Origin: DASRAU01 sp035638075
Lineage (GTDB): Bacteria > Acidobacteriota > Polarisedimenticolia > Gp22-AA2
DNA: 64,000 bases
Reading direction: 5' to 3'
NCBI GenBank assembly: GCA_035638075.1
Contig: DASRAU010000004.1
Location: 1 to 64,000 of the forward strand
The notes beneath the pieces are model-generated. The model was given only the letters and a program-made list of their open reading frames with translations, made no database searches and had not been told where the DNA came from. The position numbers were made by a program, and so were the translations under genes. Position 1 is the stretch's first letter. Each line of letters opens with the position of its first letter. Below, one piece after another: positions 45,364 to 53,535 of the stretch.

Positions 45364-45954
45364 ATGGGCGAACTCGAGATCCTTCCCGGACAGGTCGACG
45401 GCCCGCTGCAGATCGAATCGATCTTCGGCCGCCGCGCTCCGCTCGAGATCGAGGTGGGCATCGGCAAGGGGCGGTTCCTGCTGTCGGAGGCGGAGCGGCG
45501 CCCGCAGATCGACTTCCTCGGCCTCGAGTGGTCGCTGAAGCACCTGCGGCTCGCCAAGGAGCGGGCGGCGAAGCGCGGGCTTCTGAACATCCGGCTGCAC
45601 CGCGCCGACGCGCGGCACGTTCTCGCCGCGCTCGTCAAGGACGCGAGCGTGTCGCGGGTGCACGTCTACTGCCCCGACCCATGGCCGAAGAAGCGCCATC
45701 ACAAGCGGCGCCTGTTCGACGCGGAGACCACGAAGCACCTCGAGCGCATCCTCGTTCCCGGCGGCTACCTGCACGTCTCGACCGATTTCAGCGAGTATTT
45801 CGACTGGATCGTCGAGGCGGTGAAAACCCACACGCGGCTCGTCCCTGCGCAGGACCCGGAGTTCCCGGAGGTTCCCCCGGGAGGCAACACCAACTACGAG
45901 GCCAAGTACCTGGCCGCCGGCCGCCGCATCCACCGGGCCGTGTGGCGGCGGTGA
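45364..45954 (+). CDS. trmB: tRNA (guanine-N7-)-methyltransferase
   Basis: Methylates G46 of tRNA; 196 residues. The SAM motif is EIEVGIGKGRFLLSEAERRP, then GLEWSLKHLRLAKER. The TrmB signature VYCPDPWPKKRHHKRRL is intact, followed by STDFSEYFDWIV and the C-terminal TNYEAKYLAAGR. It starts four bases after thyX. Its stop overlaps the tatT GTG, so it heads a mixed tRNA-modification/transport transcript. Confidence 0.95.
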   Translation: MGELEILPGQVDGPLQIESIFGRRAPLEIEVGIGKGRFLLSEAERRPQIDFLGLEWSLKHLRLAKERAAKRGLLNIRLHRADARHVLAALVKDASVSRVHVYCPDPWPKKRHHKRRLFDAETTKHLERILVPGGYLHVSTDFSEYFDWIVEAVKTHTRLVPAQDPEFPEVPPGGNTNYEAKYLAAGRRIHRAVWRR

Positions 45955-46919
45955 CCGGCGCCGCGCGCTTGCGGCGCCTTCGACCGCCGATCGCGGTCCT
46001 CGCCGCGGCGATGTCCCTCGCCGGGTGCGCCTCCATCCAGAAGATGGCGGTGAACAAGCTCGGCGATTTCCTCGCGTCGGGGAACTCGGTCTACGAAACC
46101 GACGACGACCCGGAGCTCATCGCCTCGGCCCTGCCGTTCGGGCTGAAGCTGATGGAGAGTCTTCTGCAGACCTCCCCCGAGCACCCCGGGCTGCTGCTGG
46201 CGGCGTGCAAGGGATTCACCGTCTACTCGTACGCCTACGTCGACGGCGAGGCGAAGCGGCTGGAGGACACCGACCTGGAGGCGGCGCGGACCATGCGGGC
46301 CCGGGCGCGCCGGCTGCACCTGCGCGCCTGGGGCTACGGCCAGCGCGGCCTGGCGCGGGCGACGAAGACGAGCCCCGAAGCGCTCCTCGCCGACCCGCAG
46401 CCCGCGCTGGCGCGGTTGAAGGAGAAGGACGTGCCGCTCCTCTACTGGAGCGCCGCCTCGCTCGGTCTCGCCATCTCCGACAGCCGCGGCGAGGCGGAGA
46501 TGATCGCCCGACTGCCGGTGGTCGAGGCGCTCCTGGCGCGGGCGCGCGCTCTCGATCCCGACTGGGACCGTGGGTCGCTCGACGAGTTCGACATCGTGCT
46601 GGCGGGCACGCGCCCCGGCGCGCCGCTCGACGAAAAGCGCCTGCGCGAAGACTACGAGCGGGCGCTGCGTTTGTCGGAAGGCCAGCGTGCCAGCCTCTTC
46701 GTCGGCTACGCGGAGAGCTCCGCGGTGCAGCGGCAGGACGCCGGCGAATTCCGGGACCTGCTCGACCGTGCGCTGGCCATCGATCCCGACGCGCACACCG
46801 AGATCCGGCTGGCGAACGTCCTGGCGCAGCGCCGCGCCCGCTGGCTCCTCGACCACGTCGATGCGCTGTTCCTCGACGCCGGCGAGCCGACCACGTCTTC
46901 CGGGAAGGAGAGACCATGA
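45951..46919 (+). CDS. TRAP transporter TatT-type lipoprotein
   Basis: 322 residues. GTG 45951 leads into a signal peptide with a clear lipobox, MSLAGCASIQ, so it is likely lipid-anchored in the outer or inner membrane. The mature part is alpha-helical with repeated TPR-like units (LLAACKGFTVYSYAYVDGEA, the AWGYGQRGLARA region, LLDRALAIDPDAH). It matches the TatT (TPR-associated TRAP-T) family found next to DctP. Overlaps trmB and dctP by four bases each. Confidence 0.86.
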   Translation: MTGAARLRRLRPPIAVLAAAMSLAGCASIQKMAVNKLGDFLASGNSVYETDDDPELIASALPFGLKLMESLLQTSPEHPGLLLAACKGFTVYSYAYVDGEAKRLEDTDLEAARTMRARARRLHLRAWGYGQRGLARATKTSPEALLADPQPALARLKEKDVPLLYWSAASLGLAISDSRGEAEMIARLPVVEALLARARALDPDWDRGSLDEFDIVLAGTRPGAPLDEKRLREDYERALRLSEGQRASLFVGYAESSAVQRQDAGEFRDLLDRALAIDPDAHTEIRLANVLAQRRARWLLDHVDALFLDAGEPTTSSGKERP

Positions 46920-47983
46920 AGGTCCACCGCGTCACCCGTCCGGGCCCCACGGCCGCGCGCGCCGCCCTGGCGCTTCTGGCCTTCGTCGCCGCTCCGCTCC
47001 TGGAGCCGCCGGCCCTTGGTGCCGCACCCGCGGCCTCGCCGGTGACGATCAAGATGGCCACCGTCGCCCCCGAAGGATCTCCCTGGCACGAGGTGCTGAA
47101 GCAGATGGGACAGGACTGGGAGCGAGCCTCCGGCGGGCGCGTCAAGCTGCGCCTCTACCCCGGGGGCGTCCTCGGGGACGAGGCGTCGCTCGTGACCAAG
47201 CTGCGCATCGGGCAGTTGCACGCCGCGGCGCTGTCGGCGGTCGGCCTCTATCGCATCGACCGCGGCGTCGCCTGTCTCGGCGTGCCGATGATGTTCGACA
47301 CCTACGACGAGCTCGACCGGGTGCGCGACCAGCTGACACCGCGCCTCGAGAAGGCGTTCGAGGCGCAGGGCTACATGGTCCTCAACTGGGGGGACGCCGG
47401 CTGGATCCGTTTCTTCACGAAGGCGCCGGCGAAGACCCCGGACGACATCCGCAGGACCAAGCTGTTCATCGCCGCCGATGACGCCGAGACGCTCGAGCTC
47501 TACAAGGCGCTCGGCGTCAAGCCGGTGCCGCTGGCCGAGACCGACATCCTGTCGTCGCTGCAGACCGGGCTCATCACCGCGTTCGATGCCCCGCCGCTCC
47601 TGGCGCTGCTCAACCAGTGGTTCGGCGTGGCGCCGTACATGCTCGACGTGCGCTGGGCGCCGCTGGTCGGCGCGACGGTGATCAGCAGGAAGGCCTTCGC
47701 CACCCTCCCCGAAGACGTCCGCCCGCAGCTTCTCGAGGCGGGCCGCGCCGCGGGAGAGCGCTTTCGCGGCGACATGCGGAGGCTGAGCGAGGAGGCCATC
47801 CCGGCGATGGAGAAGCGCGGGCTCAAGGTGACGCGGCCCGACGACGCGACCCTGGCGGCGTGGCGGCGCGAAGCCGAGGGCGTCTGGCCGCGGCTGCGCG
47901 GCTCGATGGTGCCGGCGGATCTCTTCGACGAGGCGAAGCGGCTGAGGGACCAGGCGCGATCCGGGAAGCCCTCTCCTCCTTGA
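46916..47983 (+). CDS. TRAP transporter solute-binding protein DctP
   Basis: Periplasmic receptor, 355 residues. A signal peptide occupies about residues 1-36. The mature start is VTIKMATVAPEGSPWHEVLK, then YPGGVLGDEASLVTKLRIGQ, and later the family-conserved AETDILSSLQTGLITAFDAPP with WAPLVGATVISRKAF. These match the DctP fold that binds organic acids or related anions. The precise ligand is unknown; the TatT partner defines the TPAT subtype. Confidence 0.9.
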   Translation: MKVHRVTRPGPTAARAALALLAFVAAPLLEPPALGAAPAASPVTIKMATVAPEGSPWHEVLKQMGQDWERASGGRVKLRLYPGGVLGDEASLVTKLRIGQLHAAALSAVGLYRIDRGVACLGVPMMFDTYDELDRVRDQLTPRLEKAFEAQGYMVLNWGDAGWIRFFTKAPAKTPDDIRRTKLFIAADDAETLELYKALGVKPVPLAETDILSSLQTGLITAFDAPPLLALLNQWFGVAPYMLDVRWAPLVGATVISRKAFATLPEDVRPQLLEAGRAAGERFRGDMRRLSEEAIPAMEKRGLKVTRPDDATLAAWRREAEGVWPRLRGSMVPADLFDEAKRLRDQARSGKPSPP

Positions 47984-49779
47984 GCGCGGCCGCGCGGGTC
48001 GACCGCGTCCTCCACCGCACCGAAGCGGCGCTGGCCATCCTGCCTCTCGGCATCATGGTCCTGCTGCCGATGATCGAGGTCTTCGGACGGCGCCTGTTCG
48101 GCGTCGGCGTCCCGGGATCGATCCTCGTCGTCCAGAACCTCACGCTGTGGGTCGCCTTCCTCGGCGCCATCCTGGCGGCGCGCCGCGATCAACTGCTGGC
48201 CCTGTCGTCGGCGCTGCTGCTGCCGGAACGATTCCAGGCGGTGGCGCGCACCGTCGTCGCGGCGCTCGCGACCGCGGTGGTCGCCTGGATCGCCGCCGCC
48301 AGCCTCGATCTCGTCGCCGCCGAGAAGGACGCCGGCGACCTCATCCCGGGCGTGCCGCGGTGGCTGGTCGTGGCGATCATCCCGATCGGCTCGCTGGCGA
48401 TCGCCGGACATTTGATTCACCGGGCTTCGCCGTCCTGGCCGGGACGCCTCTGGGCCGCTTCGGGCCTCGTGCTGCCGTTCCTCTTCGAACGGGCCGTCAC
48501 GCCCGGGGAAGGCGCCGCGACGATGGCGCTCGTGGTTCTCGTCGCCGCCGCGGCGGTCGGCATGCCGCTCTTCACGGTCATCGGCGGGGCCGCGCTGCTC
48601 CTGTTCTGGGGACAGGGATCGCCGGTCGCATCGGTGCCGGCGGAGACCCACCGGATGGTGACCTTCCCCGGCCTGCCGGCGGTGCCGCTCTTCACCTTCG
48701 CCGGCTACATCCTCGCGGCCGGCGGCGCCAGCGGGCGGCTGCTCGATGTCTTCTCGTCCCTCTTCGGCTGGCTCCCCGGCGGGACGGCGATCGTCACCAC
48801 GGTCCTCTTCGCCTTCTTCACGTCGTTCACCGGAGCGTCGGGGGTGACCATCCTGGCGCTCGGAGGACTCCTCCTGCCGGTGCTGATTGCCGACAACTAC
48901 CCGGAGGATTTCGCCATCGGGCTGCTGACGGTGTCGGGATCGATCGGGCTGCTCTTCCCGCCGAGCCTGCCGGTCATCCTCTACGGCGTGCAGTCGAACC
49001 AGTCGATCGCGGATCTGTTCCGCGCCGGGCTCTTGCCGGGACTGCTGCTGCTCGGGCTCGTGTCGGCGTACGGAGTGCGGCAGGCGCGCCGCGGCGGCGG
49101 CCGGAAGATTCCGTTCGAAGCGCGGCGCGCCGGCGCGGCGCTGTGGCGGGCGAAATGGGAGCTGCTGCTGCCGATCCTCGTGCTCGTGGGGCTCTTCGGC
49201 GGCTTCATGACGCCGGTCGAGTCGGCGGCGATGACCGCGCTCTACGCCGCCCTCGTGGAGTGCTTCGTGCACCGGGACATCGATCCGCTGCGGCGCCTGC
49301 CGGCCGTCGCCGCCGACTGCGCGTCGCTGGTCGGCGGCTTCCTCATCATCCTGAGCATGGCGCTCGGACTGACGAACTTCCTCATCGACGCGGAAATCCC
49401 GGCGCGCATCCTCGAGACCATGCAAGGCACGATCACGAGCCCCTTGGTGTTCCTGCTCATCCTGAACGTGTTTCTGCTCGTGGTCGGCGCGCTGATGGAC
49501 ATCTACTCGGCGCTCTTCGTTGTTGTCCCGCTCATCCTGCCGCTGGGCACAGCCTACGGCATCGACCCGGCCCATCTCGGGATGATCTTCCTGGCCAACA
49601 TGGAGCTCGGGTACCTGACGCCGCCGATGGGAGAGAACCTCTTCCTGTCGTCGTACCGCTTCGACCGGCCGGTCCTCAAGGTGTTCCGCGACACCTGGCC
49701 CTTCTACGTCATCCTGGTGATCGGCGTGCTGCTCGTGACTTACGTCCCGGCACTGTCCCTCGTGCTCCTGGGACGCTAA
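47980..49779 (+). CDS. TRAP transporter DctQ-DctM fusion permease
   Basis: 599 residues. The first ~150 form a DctQ-like four-helix part (FGRRLFGVGVPGSILVVQNL then WVAFLGAILAARRDQLL); the rest is the large DctM permease with TFAGYILAAGGASGRLLDVF, the SFTGASGVTILALGGLLLPV region, SGSIGLLFPPSLPVILYG and LANMELGYLTPPMGENLF. TTG 47980 overlaps the dctP stop (TTGA). Fused QM is common in TPAT systems. It converges with the Rieske gene and shares its last four bases. Confidence 0.92.
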   Translation: MSAAARVDRVLHRTEAALAILPLGIMVLLPMIEVFGRRLFGVGVPGSILVVQNLTLWVAFLGAILAARRDQLLALSSALLLPERFQAVARTVVAALATAVVAWIAAASLDLVAAEKDAGDLIPGVPRWLVVAIIPIGSLAIAGHLIHRASPSWPGRLWAASGLVLPFLFERAVTPGEGAATMALVVLVAAAAVGMPLFTVIGGAALLLFWGQGSPVASVPAETHRMVTFPGLPAVPLFTFAGYILAAGGASGRLLDVFSSLFGWLPGGTAIVTTVLFAFFTSFTGASGVTILALGGLLLPVLIADNYPEDFAIGLLTVSGSIGLLFPPSLPVILYGVQSNQSIADLFRAGLLPGLLLLGLVSAYGVRQARRGGGRKIPFEARRAGAALWRAKWELLLPILVLVGLFGGFMTPVESAAMTALYAALVECFVHRDIDPLRRLPAVAADCASLVGGFLIILSMALGLTNFLIDAEIPARILETMQGTITSPLVFLLILNVFLLVVGALMDIYSALFVVVPLILPLGTAYGIDPAHLGMIFLANMELGYLTPPMGENLFLSSYRFDRPVLKVFRDTWPFYVILVIGVLLVTYVPALSLVLLGR

Positions 49780-50087
49780 GGCAGGTCGACGAGGAGCTCC
49801 CCGTCGACGACGCGGACGGGATAGCAGGCCACCTTGACGTCGGCGTCGATGGGCGACACGCCGCTCTTCAGCTCGAAGGTCCAGCCGTGCCACGGGCAGG
49901 AGACGACGCCGTTGGTTTCGAGGTAGCCCTCGCCCAGCGGTCCCCCCTGGTGCGGACAGGTGTTGTCGAGGGCGTAGAACGAGCCCGCCAGGTTGAACAG
50001 CGCGATCGCGTGCTCGCGCACCTGCACCACCTTGCTGCCGCCCGGCGGGAGCTCCGCCGCCTTGCCGCATCGGGCCGTGATGGGCAT
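49776..50087 (-). CDS. Rieske [2Fe-2S] ferredoxin
   Basis: 103-residue soluble Rieske protein with no signal or anchor. Cluster ligands: Cys44 and His46 in NTCPHQGGPLGEG, Cys64 and His67 in SCPWHGWTFELKSG. It fits small NirD/BphF-type electron carriers rather than cytochrome bc subunits. It shares one base with the upstream gene and is probably co-transcribed with it. The electron partner is not in the window. Confidence 0.92.
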   Translation of the reverse strand: MPITARCGKAAELPPGGSKVVQVREHAIALFNLAGSFYALDNTCPHQGGPLGEGYLETNGVVSCPWHGWTFELKSGVSPIDADVKVACYPVRVVDGELLVDLP

Positions 50088-50464
50088 CAGGCCTCTCCTT
50101 CGCGCCCCGCGTCGGGGACCAGGTACTCGGCGATGTTGGTGCTGCCGTAGCGCCCGCCGCAGGCGCGGCGCAGCCGGTCCGCGGCCAGGGCCAGGGCGTG
50201 CTTCACCCCTGCGGTCTTCTCCGGGTCGGTGAGCGGCTCGCAGCGCACCATGACGCCGCCGTCGCGCGCCGCCAGCTGGACGAAGAAGCGCTGCGGATGA
50301 CCGCGATCGACGACCAGCGCTTCGATCAACGCCGCGCGCTCTTCGGTCTCGAGGTACAGGCGATCGAACTTCACCAGCACCTCGCCGCGCCGCGCGCTCG
50401 ACGGGGCATGCCGCCGCGCCACGTCGGCGAGCCGCAGCGTCCCTTCGACGAGGATGTGGGGCAC
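50087..50464 (-). CDS. Hypothetical protein, upstream of Rieske gene
   Basis: 125 residues. MPHILVEGTLRLADV begins like tautomerase/CHMI-type proteins (MPHIxVE), but the length and the rest do not match clearly. No cysteine motif or membrane segment is seen. It ends one base into the Rieske gene, so it is co-translated. Function unassigned. Confidence 0.65.
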   Translation of the reverse strand: MPHILVEGTLRLADVARRHAPSSARRGEVLVKFDRLYLETEERAALIEALVVDRGHPQRFFVQLAARDGGVMVRCEPLTDPEKTAGVKHALALAADRLRRACGGRYGSTNIAEYLVPDAGREGEA

Positions 50465-50480
50465 CGGAATCGGATGGAGC

Positions 50481-50966
50481 TCAGGCGAGGACGGTCTTGA
50501 CGTAGTCGAGGATCTCGTCCGGGTGCTTCTGCACCTCGACCTTCTCGTCGATGCGGCGGATCTTCCCCTTCTTGTCGATCACGAAGGTGGTCCGCTTGAT
50601 GCCCATGAACTCGCGGCCCATGAACGATTTCTTGCCGTAGACGCCGTACGCGGTCGAGACCTTCGAATCGGCGTCCGACAGGAGGGGAAACGGCAGGCTG
50701 TTGCGAGCCGAGAACTTCTCGTGCGCGTCGAGGCCGTCCTTGCTGACGCCGAGCACCTCGGTGTCGTGCGAGGCGAGCCGGGTGTAGACGTCGCGGAAGC
50801 CGCAGGCCTCGCGGGTGCAGCCGGGCGTGCCGTCCTTGGGATAGAAGTAGAGGATGAGGTTCTTCTTCCCAATGTAGTCGGCCAGGGAGACCTCGCGTCC
50901 GCCGGTCGCCAGGAGCGCGAATGCCGGGGCCTTGCGACCGACTGCCAGAGCCGTCTTCTTCGCCAT
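50481..50966 (-). CDS. bcp: Thioredoxin-dependent peroxiredoxin, Bcp/PrxQ type
   Basis: 161-residue thiol peroxidase. The peroxidatic Cys50 and resolving Cys55 lie in DGTPGCTREACGFRD, the C-x4-C spacing typical of two-cysteine Bcp/PrxQ. YFYPK and VLGVSKDGLDAHEKF follow. ATG 50966 has GGGAGAGG upstream; an in-frame ATG 15 codons before gives an unlikely tail. Promoter candidate at 51033-51041. Confidence 0.94.
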   Translation of the reverse strand: MAKKTALAVGRKAPAFALLATGGREVSLADYIGKKNLILYFYPKDGTPGCTREACGFRDVYTRLASHDTEVLGVSKDGLDAHEKFSARNSLPFPLLSDADSKVSTAYGVYGKKSFMGREFMGIKRTTFVIDKKGKIRRIDEKVEVQKHPDEILDYVKTVLA

Positions 50967-51032
50967 CGCACCTCTCCCTTGCCCGGCCGCACGCTTCACC
51001 GCCGCGGGCATTCGTGTTGTCGCGGAGTGGCA

Positions 51033-51041
51033 ATTCTAGCA
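51033..51041 (-). promoter_or_regulatory. Extended -10 promoter for bcp
   Basis: TGCTAGAAT on the minus strand within GCATGCTAGAAT, the same 12 bases found at 27704-27715 on the plus strand. Expected leader about 60 nt. Confidence 0.5.
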
Positions 51042-51132
51042 TGCCGGCGGGGCCGATCCGCCGACCCGGCCGCCCGACAGGCGCTGCGGACCGGGCGACC
51101 GCGGAGGCCCCCGTTCCACCGCCTCCGCTGTC

Positions 51133-51387
51133 TCAGGAGGCGGGACGCGATCGCAGGAGGCGCCACAGCGCGACCACGCTGATCGCGGTCCAGACCCCTT
51201 CGAGCAGGATGAATCCGGCCTGGCGGCCCGCCACCGCGACGACCAGGAGAAGCGCCGCGCCGATGGCATTGAGAAGGTGGTACGAGACGACGTCGCGGCC
51301 GAGCCTTCCCGCCTGGTGGGCGGCGTAAGCGACGAGGATCAGGAGCGCCCCGAGAAGCGAGGCCGCCTGGAGCGGGGCGCCGTTCAG
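51133..51387 (-). CDS. CBU_0592-like small membrane protein, CTG start
   Basis: 84-residue membrane protein that begins with CTG 51387, overlapping the surA stop as CTGA; no ATG, GTG or TTG is available, so a search limited to those starts would miss it. Three hydrophobic helices are visible: SLLGALLILVAYAAHQAG, LLNAIGAALLLVVAVAGRQ and FILLEGVWTAISVVALWRLL. Spacing with YHLLNAIG and LLEGVW matches the CBU_0592 family of small bacterial membrane proteins of unknown function. Upstream GAGAAG may act as a weak Shine-Dalgarno. Confidence 0.78.
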   Translation of the reverse strand: MNGAPLQAASLLGALLILVAYAAHQAGRLGRDVVSYHLLNAIGAALLLVVAVAGRQAGFILLEGVWTAISVVALWRLLRSRPAS

Positions 51388-52475
51388 GCGAGCTTCTCGA
51401 TGCGGGCGCCGGAGCGCAGGGTCGTGACGTAGTCGCGCACCTTCGCCTGGCGCTGCTCGTCCTTGAGGCGATCGACGATCCTGGGCTTCGCCTCCTCGAA
51501 CGGCACCGTGCCTCCCGGTCGCCGGTCGATCACCTGGAGGATGTGGAAGCCGCGGCGCGTCTCGAGGATGTCGCTCGTCTGACCGGGCTTGAGCGACATC
51601 GCGGCGCGCTCGATCGGCGGCAGCGCCCCGCCGCCGGGCGTGACGTAGCCGCTGTCCCCGCCGCGCTGCGCCTCAGGCCCGTCGGAATGGCGCTTTGCCA
51701 GGGTGGCGAAATCCTCGCCGCCCCGCAGCGCCTTCATCACCTCTTCGATCTTCTGGCGCGCCGCGGCGCGGGTCGAGGCCGGGGCGTCGGGCGCGACGGC
51801 GACGACGATCTGCCGGATGTGCGCCGCCTCCGGACGCTTCATCGCGTCGGGATGGGAGTCGTACCAGGCGCGCGCCTGGGCGTCGTCCACCGCGAGCCCC
51901 GGTGCGACCTTCTGGTCGACGAAGCGGCTGACGCTGAGCGTGCGGCGCACCTGCGCGATCAGATCCGCCTCGGTCGCGCCGATGTCCTTCAGGAAGGTGG
52001 CGACATCGTCGGGCGATCCGAGGGCCTTCTTCAGGCGCGCGGCCTCGTCCTTCGCCTCGGCGTCGGTCACCGCGATCCCCGCTTCCTTCGCCTTCTGGTA
52101 GATGAGCTCGTTGTCGATCAGCAGATCGAGCGCCGCCTGGCGGACCGATTCGAGATCGGCGTGCGATCGCTGCCCGGGACCGCGCTTGCGGAACAGGACC
52201 TGGACCGTGAGGTCGTAGTCCCGCCGCGTGAGCGGCATGCCGTTCACTTTCGCGACCGCGGCGTCCGGCTTCGACTCGGCGGCCGCGGACGGCTTCGTCG
52301 CGGCCGGCGGCTTCGCCTGCGCCCCCGTCGCAGGAGGCTTCGCCTGCGTTCCCGACTTCGGCGCGGCCGCGGCCGGCTCCGCCGCGCGTGCTGTCGCGAC
52401 GGCCACGAGAAGGACCAGCGGCAGGACCGCCGCTCGTCCGAGATCGAAGCTACTGCCGTTCCGCCGCCAGCTCAT
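51384..52475 (-). CDS. SurA-like periplasmic peptidyl-prolyl isomerase
   Basis: 363 residues. Signal peptide (RAAVLPLVLLVAVATARAAEP), then an Ala/Pro/Lys linker, a SurA-type N-terminal helical domain (about 75-210) and one parvulin domain (about 215-310) with HIRQIVVAVAP, FATLAKRHSDGPEAQRGGD and RRGFHILQVIDRRPGGTVPF. One parvulin domain is fewer than the two in E. coli SurA. It probably helps outer-membrane protein folding. GGGAGG precedes ATG 52475, which lies inside the last 26 bases of mrp. Confidence 0.9.
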   Translation of the reverse strand: MSWRRNGSSFDLGRAAVLPLVLLVAVATARAAEPAAAAPKSGTQAKPPATGAQAKPPAATKPSAAAESKPDAAVAKVNGMPLTRRDYDLTVQVLFRKRGPGQRSHADLESVRQAALDLLIDNELIYQKAKEAGIAVTDAEAKDEAARLKKALGSPDDVATFLKDIGATEADLIAQVRRTLSVSRFVDQKVAPGLAVDDAQARAWYDSHPDAMKRPEAAHIRQIVVAVAPDAPASTRAAARQKIEEVMKALRGGEDFATLAKRHSDGPEAQRGGDSGYVTPGGGALPPIERAAMSLKPGQTSDILETRRGFHILQVIDRRPGGTVPFEEAKPRIVDRLKDEQRQAKVRDYVTTLRSGARIEKLA

Positions 52476-53535
52476 GGGCCTCCCCTTTCCAGGTCTGCAC
52501 GCTGATGATCGCGGCCAGGCGCTCGGCGATCTCCCGGAAGAGGATCGCCGGCCCCGACTTCGGATCGTAGATCACCGGAGGACGCCCCTCGTCCCCCCCC
52601 TGCCTCAGCCGCACGTCGAGCGGGATCGACCCGAGGCACGGCACTCCGAGCTTTTCGGCCAGGCGGGCCGCCCCGCCGTGGCTGAAGATCTCCGAGCGCT
52701 CGCCGCAGTGCGGACACTCGAAATACGACATGTTCTCCACCACCCCGAGGATCGGCACGTTGACCTTGGCGAACATCGCCGCGGCCTTGCGCACGTCGGA
52801 GAGCGCAATGTCCTGAGGTGTGGCCACCAGGACCGCTCCGGTGAGCGGGATCACCTGCGACAGGGTGAGCTGCACGTCGCCGGTGCCCGGGGGCATGTCG
52901 ATGAACAGGTAGTCGAGGGCGCCCCATTCGACGTCGCCGAGGAACTGCCGGATGGCGCCGTGCAGCATCGGCCCGCGCCAGACGACCGGCTCGTCCTCCT
53001 TCAGGAAGAAGGCCATCGACATGAGCTTGAGGCCGTGGGCGACCACCGGCACGATGCGCTTCCCGCGGATCTCCGGACGTTCCTTGACGCCGAGCATCTG
53101 CACCAGGTTCGGGCCGTAGAGATCGGCGTCCATCAGCCCCACCGCCGCGCCCGTGCGCGCGAAGGACAGCGCGAGGTTGGCGGCGACGGTGGACTTCCCC
53201 ACGCCTCCCTTCCCCGAGCCGACGGCGATGGTGTTGGCGACTTCGGGGATGAGCTCCGCGGGCGCGGCGATGCTGCGCTTCACCTTGGCGCTCATCGTGA
53301 GGTTCACGTTGGCGACCCCCGACACCCCGAGGACCGCCGTGCGGACGTCCTTCTCGATCTGGCCCTTCAGCGGGCAGCCGGGGGTCGTGAGGTTCACCGT
53401 CAGCGTGACCGTGTCTCCCTCGACGGTGAGCCCCTCGACGAGCCCGAGGGTGACGAGGTCGACGTGCAGCTCCGGATCCTGCACCGTCCGCAGGGCGGCG
53501 AGAACCCGGTCGCGCACCGCTTCGGCGCTGCTCAC
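52450..53535 (-). CDS. mrp: Mrp/ApbC-type P-loop Fe-S carrier (Ind1/NUBPL relative)
   Basis: 361-residue Mrp/NBP35-family ATPase. An N-terminal MIP18/DUF59 domain (about 1-95; LVTLGLVEG, TTPGCPLKGQIEKDV) precedes the P-loop domain with VGSGKGGVGKSTVAANLA, LMDADLYGPN and the CxxC in YFECPHCGERS that bridges the Fe-S cluster. In mitochondria its relative Ind1/NUBPL delivers clusters to complex I; bacterial members carry clusters more broadly. GTG 53535 overlaps the midA stop (GTGA). Confidence 0.93.
   Translation of the reverse strand: MSSAEAVRDRVLAALRTVQDPELHVDLVTLGLVEGLTVEGDTVTLTVNLTTPGCPLKGQIEKDVRTAVLGVSGVANVNLTMSAKVKRSIAAPAELIPEVANTIAVGSGKGGVGKSTVAANLALSFARTGAAVGLMDADLYGPNLVQMLGVKERPEIRGKRIVPVVAHGLKLMSMAFFLKEDEPVVWRGPMLHGAIRQFLGDVEWGALDYLFIDMPPGTGDVQLTLSQVIPLTGAVLVATPQDIALSDVRKAAAMFAKVNVPILGVVENMSYFECPHCGERSEIFSHGGAARLAEKLGVPCLGSIPLDVRLRQGGDEGRPPVIYDPKSGPAILFREIAERLAAIISVQTWKGEAHELAAERQ

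Noticed and set aside
47500..50070. 856-codon minus-strand frame under the TRAP genes
   Set aside because: Antisense to dctP and dctQM, low-complexity His/Gln/Arg/Asp composition, no recognisable motif.
51036..51269. 77-codon minus-strand frame downstream of surA
   Set aside because: The frame two positions off (51133-51387) encodes a coherent three-helix protein; this one is a shadow rich in Arg, Ser and Pro.
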